The notes beneath the pieces are model-generated. The model did not search any database. It had not been told where the DNA came from and saw nothing but the letters and a program-made list of their open reading frames with translations. The translations under genes and the position numbers were made by a program. Below, in pieces: positions 33,808-44,700 of a DNA stretch of 64,000 nucleotides. This DNA comes from Acestrorhynchus altus. Taxonomy: Eukaryota > Chordata > Actinopteri > Characiformes > Acestrorhynchidae. The DNA lies in NCBI GenBank assembly GCA_034509495.1, contig CM067512.1, positions 2,541,573-2,605,572 of the forward strand, written 5' to 3'. Every line of letters starts with the position of its first letter. Within the stretch, counting starts at the first letter, position 1.

Positions 33808-34115
33808 GCAGGTTTTCGCTCCAACCCAACAGGAGCAGCTTGGATAACTAATCAGCTGTTTGAAGATTGAAACCAACTGATTAAACAAGTGGAATCAGGA
33901 GAGCTTGATTGGAATGAAAACCTGCAGCCACATCAACCTTTTGCATAATTGGTGAATTCTGCCTCTCAAGAACCACCGTTGGTTCCCATAAAAACATTCA
34001 ATTGACTCTTTCAATTGATTTCTTTTGTTAAAGGTCTATTCAACGGTTGGAAGTAAGAATTTCGAGATTGAGACGGTTTCAAAAGAACCATTAGCTGAAA
34101 GGTTGGAGGTGGTTG
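33808..34115 (+). mobile_element. Hairpin-type repeat family D, copy 2
   Basis: A perfect 10-base inverted repeat, GCAGGTTTTC at 33808-33817 and GAAAACCTGC at 33916-33925, encloses CAACCCAACAGGAGCAGC and GATTAAACAAGTGGAATCAG. The right part has TTCGAGATTGAGACGGTTTC as in copy 1 at 31951-32212. Confidence 0.75.
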
Positions 34116-34279
34116 AAAGTGGTTCGTCTTTGGCATTGAAACAACACTTTATATCACCTTCATAGAATAAAGATTTATACAACAGCTTATCTGACCATGT
34201 TACACTCATGAGGACGTTCATCCTCAGCAGTTATCACTGAAAAACACTTTGAAAGAACACTGTTAAAATTAACACTGAA

Positions 34280-34460
34280 CCCTAATGAGAGACTGTAGCT
34301 CCTCCTCCTCAGTGTATATCACAATACCTACATTTAGAGTTATTAATATTCACCCTAACGAGAGACTGTAGCTCCTCCTCCTCAGTGTATATCACAATAC
34401 CTACATTTAGAGTTATTAATGTTCACCCTAATGAGAGACTGTAGCTCCTCCTGCAATGCC
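34280..34460 (-). repeat. 73-bp minisatellite, locus 2 (inverted)
   Basis: GAGAGACTG starts at 34287, 34360 and 34433, an exact 73-base period. The unit is the reverse complement of the array at 18160-18365 (TAGCTCCTCCTCCTCAGTGT, ATATCACAATACCTACATTT, AGTTATTAATATTCACCC). Confidence 0.95.
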
Positions 34461-35600
34461 TACATGTTTAGTGTGTTATGTATTCAGTGATGTGTATTTT
34501 GTAGTTCAGATTGTGAATCGTACCGGTGTAATAACCGAACACAGAGGATGTGAAAGTCACAATGAATCATTCTGTTAAAGTGTTCTTTTCACTCTATATA
34601 ATATTATGCAGTCAATTCTGGTCTTCTGAAGAAGGTAGCAGCTCGGAGTAACAGTTAAAATGCTACAACGCCGCCTCTCCAGGATCATGACATGCCACCG
34701 TTTTTACATTTCTCATTAATTCTCCAGCTTTACTGCTGTGGATCGATGTACCACATGAGCATGTGTGTGTGTGTGTGTGTGTGTGGTGCATAACTGCTGT
34801 TCAGAATTCAGAAGGCCACACTGCCACTGATTCCCATCCAGTCTGTGCCGGTGTTTGGGGGGTGGCGGTGGGGGAGCTCGTCGTCTGTGAGCTAAGCTGA
34901 TCTGAAGCGGAGTCTAAGCAAGGTTATTCAAGTCTTTATTACTTTTTTTCCCCAGCTCTCCTCTGTATCTTGAGTCCTCTGTCAAAATCTGTTACATTAC
35001 GCCTCTGTATCACTGGTGGATCGTTGAATAATTCATGCTATCTGTGTTATTTGTGCATTTGCTTATTTATGAGAGCGGTGTATGGAGTGGTACGCGATGG
35101 CTCTGAGGCGCAGTGGGGGTTTGCGGGACGGGTGGAGGGGCAAACGAAGGCGTGTGAACTTGGTGAGAATTCAGGCCGGATTGTGATACTGTAATAAAAC
35201 TGCTTTCTTCTGACAAGTCGTCATTTGGTGGTCTGCAGAAGACCGCCGTGTAAGATCAGCCTCGTCGGTGGGGAGGCAGCGGGCCGACGGGTGGAGGGTG
35301 AGACATGCAACAGGGGAACGATTGTGTTGTTTTCACCCCAAAGGAAGTCTTCTAGCTTCTACTTCCTCCTCTTTTCTCCTCTCAGCCCCTCTCCAGCCAC
35401 CCTCAGGGCAGACTCCACCACCAGCATCCACACTAAGCTCATTACCTCCACAGACTTCCAACAAAGAGCAGACGTGACTGGAGTTCAAGCTGAAATAAAG
35501 AAATAAATAAAGACGGAGGAATCCAGAGGCCCGTGCAGCAGGATCGCCTGGGCGCAGATTTGAGGGTTTTAGAGATTTGAGTAAGTACATGAGCCTCGGG
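34461..35600. other. Gene-free stretch
   Basis: A GT microsatellite is at 34762-34785 and a G-rich run at about 34855-34876. No gene was recognised. The overlapping frames at 35225-35506 are not supported by any domain. Confidence 0.4.
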
Positions 35601-35601
35601 G

Positions 35602-35680
35602 CGTGTGTGTGTGTGTGTGTATACCCCCCCACCACACACACACTTACAGCGATACAAACACACACACACACACACACACT
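35602..35680. repeat. Inverted (GT)n / (AC)n microsatellite pair
   Basis: A GT tract at about 35602-35620 is followed by a CCCCCCC run and then AC tracts at about 35632-35643 and 35656-35679. The GT and AC parts are complementary and could fold back. Confidence 0.93.
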
Positions 35681-35838
35681 CCACTCCACTTCACTCTGAC
35701 TTCCCAGCTCATTTTCATCGGCACTTCACTCCTCTGTAAACACACGCAGGGGTTTTTCTCCCACGTCTTAGAAGGTTCACACTTTTTAACATACACAGTG
35801 ACTCTCCAATTCTGCTGCCGGCGGGTCATGCTGAATTT

Positions 35839-35843
<5 letters not shown>

Positions 35844-35915
<72 letters not shown>
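35844..35915. repeat. (TG)n microsatellite
   Basis: A pure TG tract of about 72 bases. Confidence 0.97.
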
Positions 35916-35919
<4 letters not shown>

Positions 35920-35997
35920 GTGTATGCTTTCTAAAATCATCCTGCCTTCACACTGAAACCAGAAAAAAGATTGGTTAACAATCTAAAAAATCTTTTT

Positions 35998-36062
35998 TTT
36001 AAATAATTATATATATATATATATATTATTATATTATTATATTATATATACATATACTGTAT
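35998..36062. repeat. (AT)n/(ATT)n low-complexity tract
   Basis: AT and ATT repeats immediately before the element P copy. Confidence 0.93.
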
Positions 36063-36083
36063 ATCACTACTTGCAGCCATACT

Positions 36084-36535
36084 GCCTTCTGAAATCAAGG
36101 GTATTTGAAAGAGTTTATCCTGCTTTTATTTTTCTTGTCTCTACTCTCCAGGGAAGACTTTCTACTAAACCCTGGAAAATGTCTGTGTGAATCTGATTCC
36201 ATTCACTGATAAGAGCTCGTGTAGTGAGGTCAGGATGTTGGAAAATCACCTTCATTCCCCTCATCCCCCTCATCCAGCATCAAATGTACTGGATGCAGCA
36301 TCATCATTCCAGAAAACACAGTTCGATTGCTTCACAGCTTTATACTGTGGAGCTCTATACCCCTCTAGCCCACACCTGGCATTAGGCATAGTCCTATTCT
36401 TTTGGCAGTACTTCTCTACAGGGACTAGACAAGCTGTGTGTGCATTTGCACATCTGTGTCAGCAATGGGTGCAGCTTCAAGTAGCTGAAAGCATTCATTA
36501 AATGGGGTGTCTGCAAACATTAGTACATGTAGTGT
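36084..36535 (+). mobile_element. Non-autonomous element P, copy lacking its 5' TIR
   Basis: CCTTCTGAAATCAAGGGTAT, CTCTACTCTCCAGGGAAGAC, GTGAGGTCAGGATGTTGG, GTGGAGCTCTATACCCCTCT, GCATTAGGCATAGTCC and TTTTGGCAGTACTTCTCTAC occur in the order seen at 40309-40763. The 3' end is GGGGTGTCTGCAAACATTAG. The usual 5' end is replaced by the AT tract. Confidence 0.8.
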
Positions 36536-36571
36536 GAGTATAATGCATATGGGAGGTATCATTACAAATAA

Positions 36572-36630
<59 letters not shown>

Positions 36631-36848
36631 AAAGGGAGTGAGGGAGAGAGGGAGAGAAAAAAAAAACAATGAAATATGAAAGAGGCAGAGTGAGTGAGAG
36701 TAAGAGGGAGAGGGGGAAAATATGTTGGAGAGAGACAGAGCGAGATAGTGGAGAGGAGAAAGGGAGAGTGAGTGAGAGAAAGAGAGAGTGGGGAAAGATA
36801 TGTTACAGAGAGATAGAGATAGTGGAGAGGAGGAGGAGGAGAGAGGGT

Positions 36849-36906
<58 letters not shown>
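36572..36906. repeat. Long (GT)-(GA)n purine tract
   Basis: A GT start passes into about 320 bases of GA-rich words. There is an internal loose duplication (GAGAGTGAGTGAGAG type words at 36688 and 36764). The Arg/Glu-rich frame at 36669-36908 is an artefact. Confidence 0.96.
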
Positions 36907-36907
<1 letters not shown>

Positions 36908-37009
36908 ACTGAGTAAGTAGGACTAAAACATTTGCTGTGTGATTTCGTTGCCTACGGCAATCACATCCTCAGTGTAAATGTACAAATGTGTGAATGTGTG
37001 AGTGTATGG

Positions 37010-37010
<1 letters not shown>

Positions 37011-37080
<70 letters not shown>
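37011..37080. repeat. (TG)n microsatellite
   Basis: A pure TG tract of about 70 bases. Confidence 0.97.
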
Positions 37081-37083
<3 letters not shown>

Positions 37084-38647
37084 ATATGAATGCCACATAA
37101 ACAACCAGCGGCCCACGGCCGACCTAAATCTTTGATTTCACCTGAGGCACCTAAACGCAGAGCAGATCAGCTCCAGCACAGATCTGTGAGTCCGGACCGG
37201 CACTGATGTACGACACACACACACACAATGGCTCCTTTTCTTTATTTTATGGAGGGATTATTATTCCTTGGGATGTTCCGTGCAGACCGGGCAGCAGCCG
37301 GCGCTGTCCTGAGACTTCACCGTACAAAATCCCTTCAACCTGAAATTAAAACAACAAGAGAAGCTGAACTGCAACAGAAATCCGTCTGTAGAAAAATAAA
37401 GGCTTAGTCATATTTTACATCCTCTCTCATCTCATAAACACCCAAAGACCACCGCTCGTCTTGCTGAGCAGTGGGAACGGGAGTCAATATGAACACTCGG
37501 GAATCTGAAATGAACAGAAGTCCTAAACAGATACAAATACAGACATCAAGAGCAAATACTTCACCGATCTCCTGTCTGCTGTCCTTGACTCTACTGATCC
37601 ATAGAAATAGTCATTCCATTTCTGAAGCTGTGCTGGTATTTAGCATCCCTTGATCATGTCACATATGTCACAGAATGCATTACCACCCACAGTGGACACT
37701 GCAGTGGCTGTCCACGGGTGTTTAATGATCACGACCGGCAAGAAGATGTGATTCATCTGAGTTCCTGCCAGACATGATGATGGATTCTAATGGACATCCT
37801 CACTTTTCTGACGTTATGCAGGTATGGGTGTCATGTTTGTACCAGGAACATGTGATAGACCCAGTTCTGGATAACTTGGGCCTGATGGCATGGTGCTTAG
37901 AACCTGCTGGAATACCCCATCATTGTGGGGGTACGTGCAGGTTATGAAGGGTTGCAAATGGCGTTTGAGCGCTGCTTTCCACCATCGGGAGACGTGTGCG
38001 GCAGCCCAAGGGGACGACTTTGAAGGAGATTAGTGTACGATTTTTAATGAATAAAGTTTGGATACTTTATACTTGAATAAAAGCCGTAAAAACTCTTTTA
38101 CACCCTCAATTCCGTAAGAAAATATCGCTGCAAATGGTGATTTACGGGGGTCAAGCACTTTTAGGTTAGTAATGACTGTACACTGGAGAGCAGAGACAGT
38201 CTATATAGTGTAATAAATCATTGATAATGTTAGTCTCCTTTTAAAGTAATAACAAATTCCTCAGACTGGATAAACCAAGTTTGTACGATGAACCTGTTGC
38301 CCTTTTCAGTGTAAGTTTGATAAACTATTTGAAGTAATTATCTAGAACTTTAAGGTGTGTACGGAACAGCTGGAACACCCCCTTCATTACTGTGTTGAAA
38401 AAGCCGAATGTGACAATTTTGTGTTTTCCTCTTTTAGGTTTTTCTCTTTTTTTTACACCTTTTTCTTTTCCATACACAGATGACATCATGCTGTTCCCTC
38501 TTAATGATGCGTTCTCAAGCATTGTGTCATGAAGCTAACGAGCTGCTTTAACAGGAGGTAACAGAGGAGAGACAGAACAGAAATAGAGCAGGAACACTGC
38601 AGTCTGTCACTTTTCTCAGAGTGAGATAGGTAAAGCTGGGAAAGGTT
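37081..38647. other. Gene-free stretch
   Basis: No gene was recognised. About 37090-37200 is GC-balanced single-copy sequence that could be a weak conserved-element candidate. Short frames at 37471-37653 and 38325-38522 have no motif. Confidence 0.4.
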
Positions 38648-38678
38648 GCGTGTGTGTGTGCGTGTGTGTGTGTGTGTG
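38648..38678. repeat. (GT)n microsatellite
   Basis: A short GT tract with one C substitution. Confidence 0.93.
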
Positions 38679-38951
38679 AACGCAGGGTCAGGCTGCTGTT
38701 GGGACAAGCTGCAAGAGAGTCAGTGTCTCGCTCATTATGTGGAATACTGCCCTGGGCACCTCCACCTGCTATACCCAACATCCTCGGCTCATCCGTGTCT
38801 GTGCTCTGACTGACGCTGTCGTATAAAACTAATTACTGTACAAGTACTAGTGCTTGCATTCGTTTGGCAGTTTATAGCTGTAGTTATTTCGGACTTGTTG
38901 AAAACGGCGTGAAAGTGCAGCTCGTACCATCCCACTTCATCACCGAACGTC

Positions 38952-39306
38952 TCTGGACACCCCTTCTAATTAATACACTAAGTTACTTTTAGTTGCATCC
39001 ATTGCTGACACAGATGTGCAAATGCACACACAGTCTGTCTAGTCCCAGTCAAGAAGTACTGACAAGAGAATAGGACTCTCTGTAGCAGATAAGCAAACAT
39101 GACCCTGTTGGCATCGTGTCTGACACCAGGTGTATATCATACATCATATTCATACAGGTGTCCCAATACTTTTGACACCACACTTTCAAATAAGAGTCTA
39201 AACAGCACTGAAACGCGGATCTTCTGGAAGTGGTAAAAATTGGATCACAAAGACAGAAGAAATTTGATATAATGAACAGGTGTCCCAATACTTTTGTCCC
39301 TACCGT
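38952..39306 (-). mobile_element. Element P, inverted copy with two terminal motifs
   Basis: On the plus strand it starts with TGGACACCCCTTCTAATTAA and CAGATGTGCAAATGCACAC. It reaches AGGTGTCCCAATACTTTTG at about 39158. A second AGGTGTCCCAATACTTTTGT lies at about 39280. These are two copies of the reverse-complemented 5' end about 120 bases apart, which suggests a second fragment or a partial duplication beside the main copy. Confidence 0.75.
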
Positions 39307-39789
39307 TGTGTATTTCTGACGTCTTCCCTTCCGTCCTGCACCTGTGACTGTACGTCGAAGCGGAGGTGTTTTGTTATGATCTGATTGTGATAGACGCTAT
39401 TGTGGTTTACAACACTGTTCCGTTCGGGTAATAAGATATCAGACTCGAACCCATCAAAACAGAGGAGTGTAATTACATAATTATATTTATAACATAATCA
39501 GCGTTATAATATTCAGGGCTTATAATTACAAGCTATTTTATAGCACAGATATTTCAGACTTTGCAAGCCGATTGGCTGAGAGGCCTTCTATGAGCGTCAA
39601 CACATAGTAATTATCATAATAATATCAAAATATAATACATATCAATATCAGCACTGATATTTCCGAATCTCTCTACGTATCAGTCCGTCTCGCTTGTCTG
39701 TAACCTAGCAACAACCAAGAAGCCATTAAAATTAATATAAGAGTTTATAATAACAGAAGGGTAGAAGGAAGTGATACTGTCCTAACAAC
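39307..39789. other. Gene-free stretch
   Basis: AT-leaning single-copy sequence without recognisable genes or repeats. Confidence 0.4.
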
Positions 39790-40305
39790 ACTCTCCCGTT
39801 ACAAACAGTGAAGGTGAACACAGCAAGAATAGATGCTGCTGGAAGCTTGTGGTCTTTAATGGAGAAGAGGGTCTTCCGTTCTCCTCAAGCCCCCTCTCAG
39901 ACAATAAAGATCTCATAGTGGTGTCTATGATGGAGAGATCTCCACACCCTGCTGCAGCAGAGCAGCTCCAAACCATCACACTTCCACCACCGTGCTTCAA
40001 AGCTGCTATGAGGTTCTCGTGCTCAAATGCTGTTTGGTTTGTGTCTTCTGTTACTGTGTCCAACTAATTCAGCTTTGGATTCATCTGTCCAAAGCACATT
40101 GTTCCAGAAGTCCCGCTCCTTGCCTAGATGTTCTCTGGTGAACTTTAGTCTTCCTCTGATGTTGTTTTTTTGGTGTGTTTGTTTATTTGTTTTTTCTTCC
40201 TGCTACACCTCCCATTAAAAAAACATGTAGCGAGAGCTACCTGAAGGTCTCCTGATGAACACTGAAGAATTGTTGGAGGCTTCTTTACACATCTTGTGGT
40301 CCATT
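39790..40305 (-). mobile_element. Tc1-like transposase relic (catalytic part)
   Basis: On the minus strand, the sequence left of about 40167 translates to LKFTREHLGKERDFWNNV and LWTDESKAEL, containing the first catalytic Asp of a DDE transposase in the usual WTDES context. A stop follows. Another frame then continues with NLIAALKHGGGSVMVWSC and AAAGCGDLSIIDTTM, the conserved strand before the second Asp. Frameshifts and stops make it inactive. The N-terminal HTH part and the 3' catalytic residues are missing. The right edge is cut by an element P copy at 40309. Confidence 0.88.
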
Positions 40306-40308
40306 TCT

Positions 40309-40763
40309 GCCAAAAGTATTGGGACATCAGTTCATTCACTGTTTCTTCTGAAATCAAGGGGAATTAAATCAATGTATCCTGCTTTTGTTGGAGTCTCTAC
40401 TGAGGATCTGCTTGCTTTCAGCCACAAGGGTGTTAATGAGATCAGGATGTTGGACGATCACCACCCCACCTCGTTCAGTATCAAAAGTACTGGAGGGAGC
40501 GCCATCGTTCCACAGAACACAGTTCCACAGCTCAATGCTGGGGGGCTTCAAACCCCTCTAGTCCACATCTGGCATTAGACATGGTGCCAACAGGTTCCTG
40601 TTTGTTTATCTGCTCCAAAGGGTCCTATTCTATTGGCAGTACTTCTCTACAGAGCCAAGTTATGAGTGTGTATTTGTACATTTGTGTCAGTAGTGGGTGT
40701 CAATTCAGATGTCTGAATGCATTAATTAGAAAGGTGTCCACAAAATATTGGTGTCCAATGAAA
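40309..40763 (+). mobile_element. Non-autonomous element P, near full-length, abutting Tc1 relic
   Basis: It begins AAAAGTATTGGGACATCAG. It contains TTCTGAAATCAAGGGGAATT, TTTCAGCCACAAGGGTGTTA, GAGATCAGGATGTTGGACGA, CTCAATGCTGGGGGGCTTC, GGCATTAGACATGGTGCC and TATTGGCAGTACTTCTCTAC. It ends near AAAGGTGTCCACAAAATATT. It has no frame with transposase similarity. It is a non-autonomous element, probably moved by a Tc1-type transposase (inference). Confidence 0.82.
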
Positions 40764-41250
40764 ACAGGACAATTGGACTATTCAAATGAACAAAAAATGG
40801 AGATACATGGTTTTCATTGGACAGCAGCAATATAGTGTGTTGGCTCTCATGCCCTTCTGTGACTCATAGAATCAGCTCATGCAGTAACGGACCAACCCCA
40901 AAAAGTGGCATTAGGGAGTCCCTCTAAGGGGAGACAGTGAGGCCAAGTGGACAAGGGCACACAGAATCTGGTACTGGAACAGAGGAAGGGGATCAGATGA
41001 TGGACTGCTCAGTAAAGTCTTCATGACATCCAGCCGAGGGTTTCAATCACATCAAAGACTGTTGGTGAGTGGCACATGCAGGTGGCTCTGAGGTGGGCCA
41101 GCTGGTCCAGCAGGCTGGCGTGCACGAGCACCTGATCAAGGTTGATGTTGCATCAGCGTCAAACAGACAGGAGGGGCAGTTCATCTCAGCACAGGAACAC
41201 AACCCACTGTTAGATCAGTTTGGAGACCAGTGGATGCGACATGCATGGTC
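40764..41250. other. Gene-free stretch, possibly an unassigned repeat
   Basis: An open frame at 41069-41275 has no recognisable domain. The block lies between transposon relics and may itself be repeat-derived, but I could not place it. Confidence 0.35.
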
Positions 41251-41345
41251 CAAAACATTAAAACCACCTGCTTGATTGTGCGTAGGTGCCACTAAAAACA
41301 GCTCTGACTCAAAGAGGCAGGACCTCTGAGTGTGTCCTGTGGTTC
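41251..41345. mobile_element. Tc1-like terminal fragment
   Basis: CAAAACATTAAAACCACCTG followed by TGTGCGTAGGTGCCACTAAA, and ACAGCTCTGACTC with GAGGCAGGACCTCTGAGTGT, corresponds to the terminal region of a fish Tc1-like element (recalled pattern, not searched). Only about 95 bases of the end remain. Confidence 0.55.
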
Positions 41346-41540
41346 TGCAACCTGATCTCATGATCTATGCATATCTAACATCTAAACATCTGCATGCATA
41401 CTCATATGCACACACCAGATGTGTCTGGTTTTGCCTTCACAGCACAGATAGAAACAGACATGAAGATGTTCGAGGTTTTGACTCGAAGCGTTAAAAACGC
41501 TGCATCCTAGCAATAAACAACAACAACAACAAACAAAAGA

Positions 41541-41914
41541 CATCATATCTGTAAAACACGGTGGTGGTAGTGTCACGATTTAGGCTTCTTTTGAGGAAAG
41601 AATAATGTTATGGAATGGCCCTGACTTTAATCCAACAGACATGTTGTGGACCTGAAGCAGCAGGTCATGGGAGGAAACCCACCAACATAGAGCTGAAGCT
41701 GGTTTGTGGAGGAAACGTTGTCAGACCAGACATGTAATGTTGGATAATTTCCTCAACAAAATAAACAAGCAAGGGTTATATTATTGTCTCATTTGTTTGA
41801 CATGGTTCTCCTCATCGACATTTAGGACTTGTGTGAAAATATGATGAAGCTGTAGCTCAAATTTATGCAGAGATGTCGAAAATGCAAGGGTTCGCATACT
41901 TTGGAGCACCACTG
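41541..41914 (+). mobile_element. Tc1-like transposon relic, 3' end
   Basis: From 41551 the plus strand gives VKHGGGSVTI followed by a stop, matching the KHGGGS block of Tc1 transposases. Downstream come CATTTAGGACTTGTGTGAAA and a TTTATGCAGAGATGTCGAAA phrase. It closes with AGGGTTCGCATACTTTGGAG and CACCACTG, which resembles the inverted-repeat end of a fish Tc1-like family. Much of the catalytic region is deleted. Confidence 0.75.
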
Positions 41915-42119
41915 AATGCAGTATGCAAGATGAAACTTCTATACAGCATAACGGTCTTGCAATGCATACCATTATGAACCTGGTTATGAAGTATATAATA
42001 CATTGTAATAGATGTGTTTATAAGGGTTTACTGTATGAGTGCACATACAGAATGGAGACGAGTGAATGTAAATGTCATTTTTTTTTAATGCAGTAATTAT
42101 GTAACTGCATTTAAACAAT
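41915..42119. other. Gene-free stretch
   Basis: Nothing recognisable is seen. Confidence 0.35.
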
Positions 42120-42330
42120 CCTATCCTGAACATTAACGTTAACGCAGAGCGACAGTGACTCCAGATATTCTAGGGTTAACAGACTGCATTAGCATTATTG
42201 CAGCCTTATTATGTATTAGTAAATTATGCAGTACGATTATGCAAATCTTAATCAGAGTCTAAACGTTTCGGTAGAGAAATGTAAATGAACGCGTAAAGTC
42301 AGAGAACTGACCAAGATTACAGCTTTCAGA
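42120..42330. promoter_or_regulatory. Candidate conserved non-coding element (CNE-like)
   Basis: Single-copy sequence with a perfect octamer-type ATGCAAAT at 42239-42246, AAATTATGCAG near 42221, ATTAGCATTATTGCAGCC near 42188 and GTAAATGAACGCG near 42281. Function is inferred. Confidence 0.3.
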
Positions 42331-42619
42331 AGGACGTTTGACATGTAAAGTAACTCAATCTAACTTTAGGCAGGTGGTTGAATTTAAAGTCGTTATTGAT
42401 AAGGACTTTAACGATAAGTCTATTGTGCCTGAAATGTTGTAATTATTCCCAGCTTGGACAGATGTGGAGTTAAACGGTGGTTCTGCCCCTGCTTTAAACA
42501 TCAGGCCAGAAATGGAGGCAGTTATTACAGCAGAGTTTTGGTGGAAGATCAGATTTATGTCAGTATAAAGGTTTGATTGTACTGGGAGTGTATATCTCAC
42601 CAGTTAAACCATTATATAG

Positions 42620-42775
42620 ACCCTAGACAATGGTTAAAAGGTTCTTCCCTCTCATAAAGAACCTCTTGTAGAGGGTTCTTTAAAGGACACTTTAAAATGG
42701 TCGTTTTAATTTTCAAAGAACCCTTTTTCAGTACTACATTTAGAACCCTTTTCACTGAAAGGGACAGTTCATACA
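42620..42775. mobile_element. MITE-like repeat family E
   Basis: AAAAGGTTCTTCCCTCTCAT, AAAGAACCTCTTGTAGAGGG, TTCAAAGAACCCTTTTTCAG and TAGAACCCTTTTCACTG share the AAAGGGTTCTT / AAGAACCCTTT inverted words of the 26420-27230 cluster. Confidence 0.5.
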
Positions 42776-42794
42776 GGGTCTGGTGCAGTTGCTA

Positions 42795-43065
42795 TTGGTT
42801 GCTCTCAGAGCGGTCGTGTGATTGGCTGAGTCACTGCCAGTTTGAACTGTTAAATGATTGGTGAGGTTGCCGACTGATTGGTCAAGGTGTTATGTGATTG
42901 CTTGAGCTGTTATCTGATTGGCTGAGTCATTATCTGATTCACTGAACTGATTGATTGAGTCCCTTTCTTATTTGCCAATGTGTTCTGTGATTGGCTATCT
43001 GTTTGACCCTGACCTTATGTTATTGATTTAGCTGCTATCTGACTGGCTGAGAGGTTTTGTGATTG
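42795..43065. repeat. Degenerate short tandem repeat 'tgattggctgag'
   Basis: TGATTGG-type words followed by CTGAG or variants recur about nine times between 42822 and 43050, spaced roughly 20-35 bases apart. This is an old, strongly diverged minisatellite. Confidence 0.75.
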
Positions 43066-43888
43066 CATTATGCAAACGAAGGACCAGAAACCACATGTGA
43101 AAGACTATTGGAGATGCCTCAAGAGTCATGTTTCAGTGACATAAATCGTTATTAAAATTAAGTTTGGTGATAACTGTACAGAAACTCTCCTGATTTCTTC
43201 GCAGTGGTGGCGTCGCCATGGCTACAACATACATTTAGCTATTTTTATTTATTATTAAAACCCACGAGTGTTTTAAAAATTGGCTATATCTTTATCCAGT
43301 TCATCACTTGAAGACACGGTTCTTGTACACAGTGCTCAGATCCTCAGCACTTCAGAGAAGAATGCAGCTTGATGAAATATTAATACAGAAACCTTAAATA
43401 AAATATATACACTTGTTCATCTCAAACAAACGGAATGTCTTCTTTTGATCCCCTTTACTCAGCCGGACGGCTTCAGTTCGGCCCAAACGGCCCTTCCAGG
43501 TCTTAAGCATGGAAAGAAGAGAAGTTATTTCGGCAGAACTAATTGTCACTCTAGAGTCTCCCTGACAAAAGCTGGCAATCCTGCGTGACTCATGTTGGAG
43601 ACGGTGCTGTGGGGAAGCAGGGAAGAGGGGATGAATAAATGAATCATCAAGCTGGATGTGAGAGACAGAGTGACTCAATGAGTGTGTCTTCAGTGCTATC
43701 TGAGTGTGGTATACGTGAATTAGTAATATTTATATTTAATATATTTGTCCTTTTGAGGGGCGACTAGACCAGTTTGGCCTGGTTCTGCTATCGCATGTAA
43801 ACTCTGTCATAAATCTGACTCTGTGAGTTAATGACTTAAAGATTCACTGACATACGAGTTCAGATATTACCCACTAAAAATTAATCAC
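43066..43888. other. Gene-free stretch
   Basis: No gene was recognised. The minus frame at 43394-43678 has no family features. Confidence 0.4.
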
Positions 43889-44084
43889 ATAAAAAAAAAA
43901 TAATATATATATATATATAAAATAACAATAATAATAACAATAATAATAATCATCACCATCATCATCATCATACTAATAATAATGAAAAATAATAATAAAT
44001 AAGTAAAAGTAATAGAAAGTATTTAATTATTATTATTATTATTATTAATAATAATATTATTAATATTTTTAATATTATTATTAT

Positions 44085-44119
<35 letters not shown>

Positions 44120-44153
44120 ATGTTGTTTTTGTTATTGCTACTACTACTACTAC

Positions 44154-44204
<51 letters not shown>

Positions 44205-44221
44205 TAATAATAATAATAATT
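43889..44221. repeat. Compound AT/ATT/TAG/CTA/AAT low-complexity palindrome
   Basis: About 330 bases of A/T triplets. A TAG tract at about 44095-44119 is followed by a CTA tract at about 44139-44153, and ATT tracts are followed by AAT tracts, so several parts are mutually complementary. The poly-Leu and poly-Ile frame on the minus strand is an artefact. Confidence 0.95.
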
Positions 44222-44523
44222 CACAGCTGCAGATGGTGTGTTAAAGCAGAGAATCCACTGCAGGGTGAAAGGGTGAAATACTGATATAGACAATATTAAT
44301 GTCCATCACAGACTCAGGATTTCTTTATAAACTAGTACAATTTAAATAAGTGTATAGAGGGTCTGGATTGACCTCCTGAGTCGGACTGAGTGGCGAGACA
44401 TTCTGCAGCACGGCAGCTGGACTGTACGGCTGGACTCGATAACACTCTGTCCAAATGACCAGAAGCAAACAAGGCACAGTTATGTGGCCGAGAATCAGAT
44501 TTTTGTATAAAATCATGACACAG

Positions 44524-44575
44524 AATGGTTCTGGAGGCAGCTCTACCTCTGAGGCAGAACAACTGGCTCAGAGAA
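44524..44575 (+). repeat. Dispersed repeat family B, copy 1
   Basis: AATGGTTCTGGAGGCAGCTC, TACCTCTGAGGCAGAACAAC and TGGCTCAGAGAA. The same words occur at 47746-47790 and, reversed, at 48811-48870. Minus-strand translations of copies 1 and 2 share CLRG-AASRT, which may mean an old coding origin. Confidence 0.8.
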
Positions 44576-44599
44576 TTGTGACCTCATGATGACCTCACT

Positions 44600-44700
44600 G
44601 ACCTACATATTGGGCTGTTTGCTGGATTCATTTGCTCACACAGAGTTCAAATTTCAGAATAAAAGTCCTGAGAAGGGATAATACTGATATATAAAAAAAT
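44600..44700 (-). mobile_element. Dispersed repeat family A, minus-strand fragment
   Basis: TTTGCTCACACAGAGTTCAA, TTTCAGAATAAAAGTCCTGA and GAAGGGATAATACTGATATA are the reverse complement of the right part at 16393-16490 and 48225-48280. Confidence 0.78.

Noticed and set aside
39425..39460. Possible tRNA B-box on the minus strand (GGTTCGAGTCT)
   Set aside because: No A-box or cloverleaf can be drawn in the AT-rich flank.
41069..41275. Open frame between transposon relics
   Set aside because: It overlaps the Tc1-like terminal fragment at its end and has no identifiable domain. Treated as possible repeat-derived DNA.
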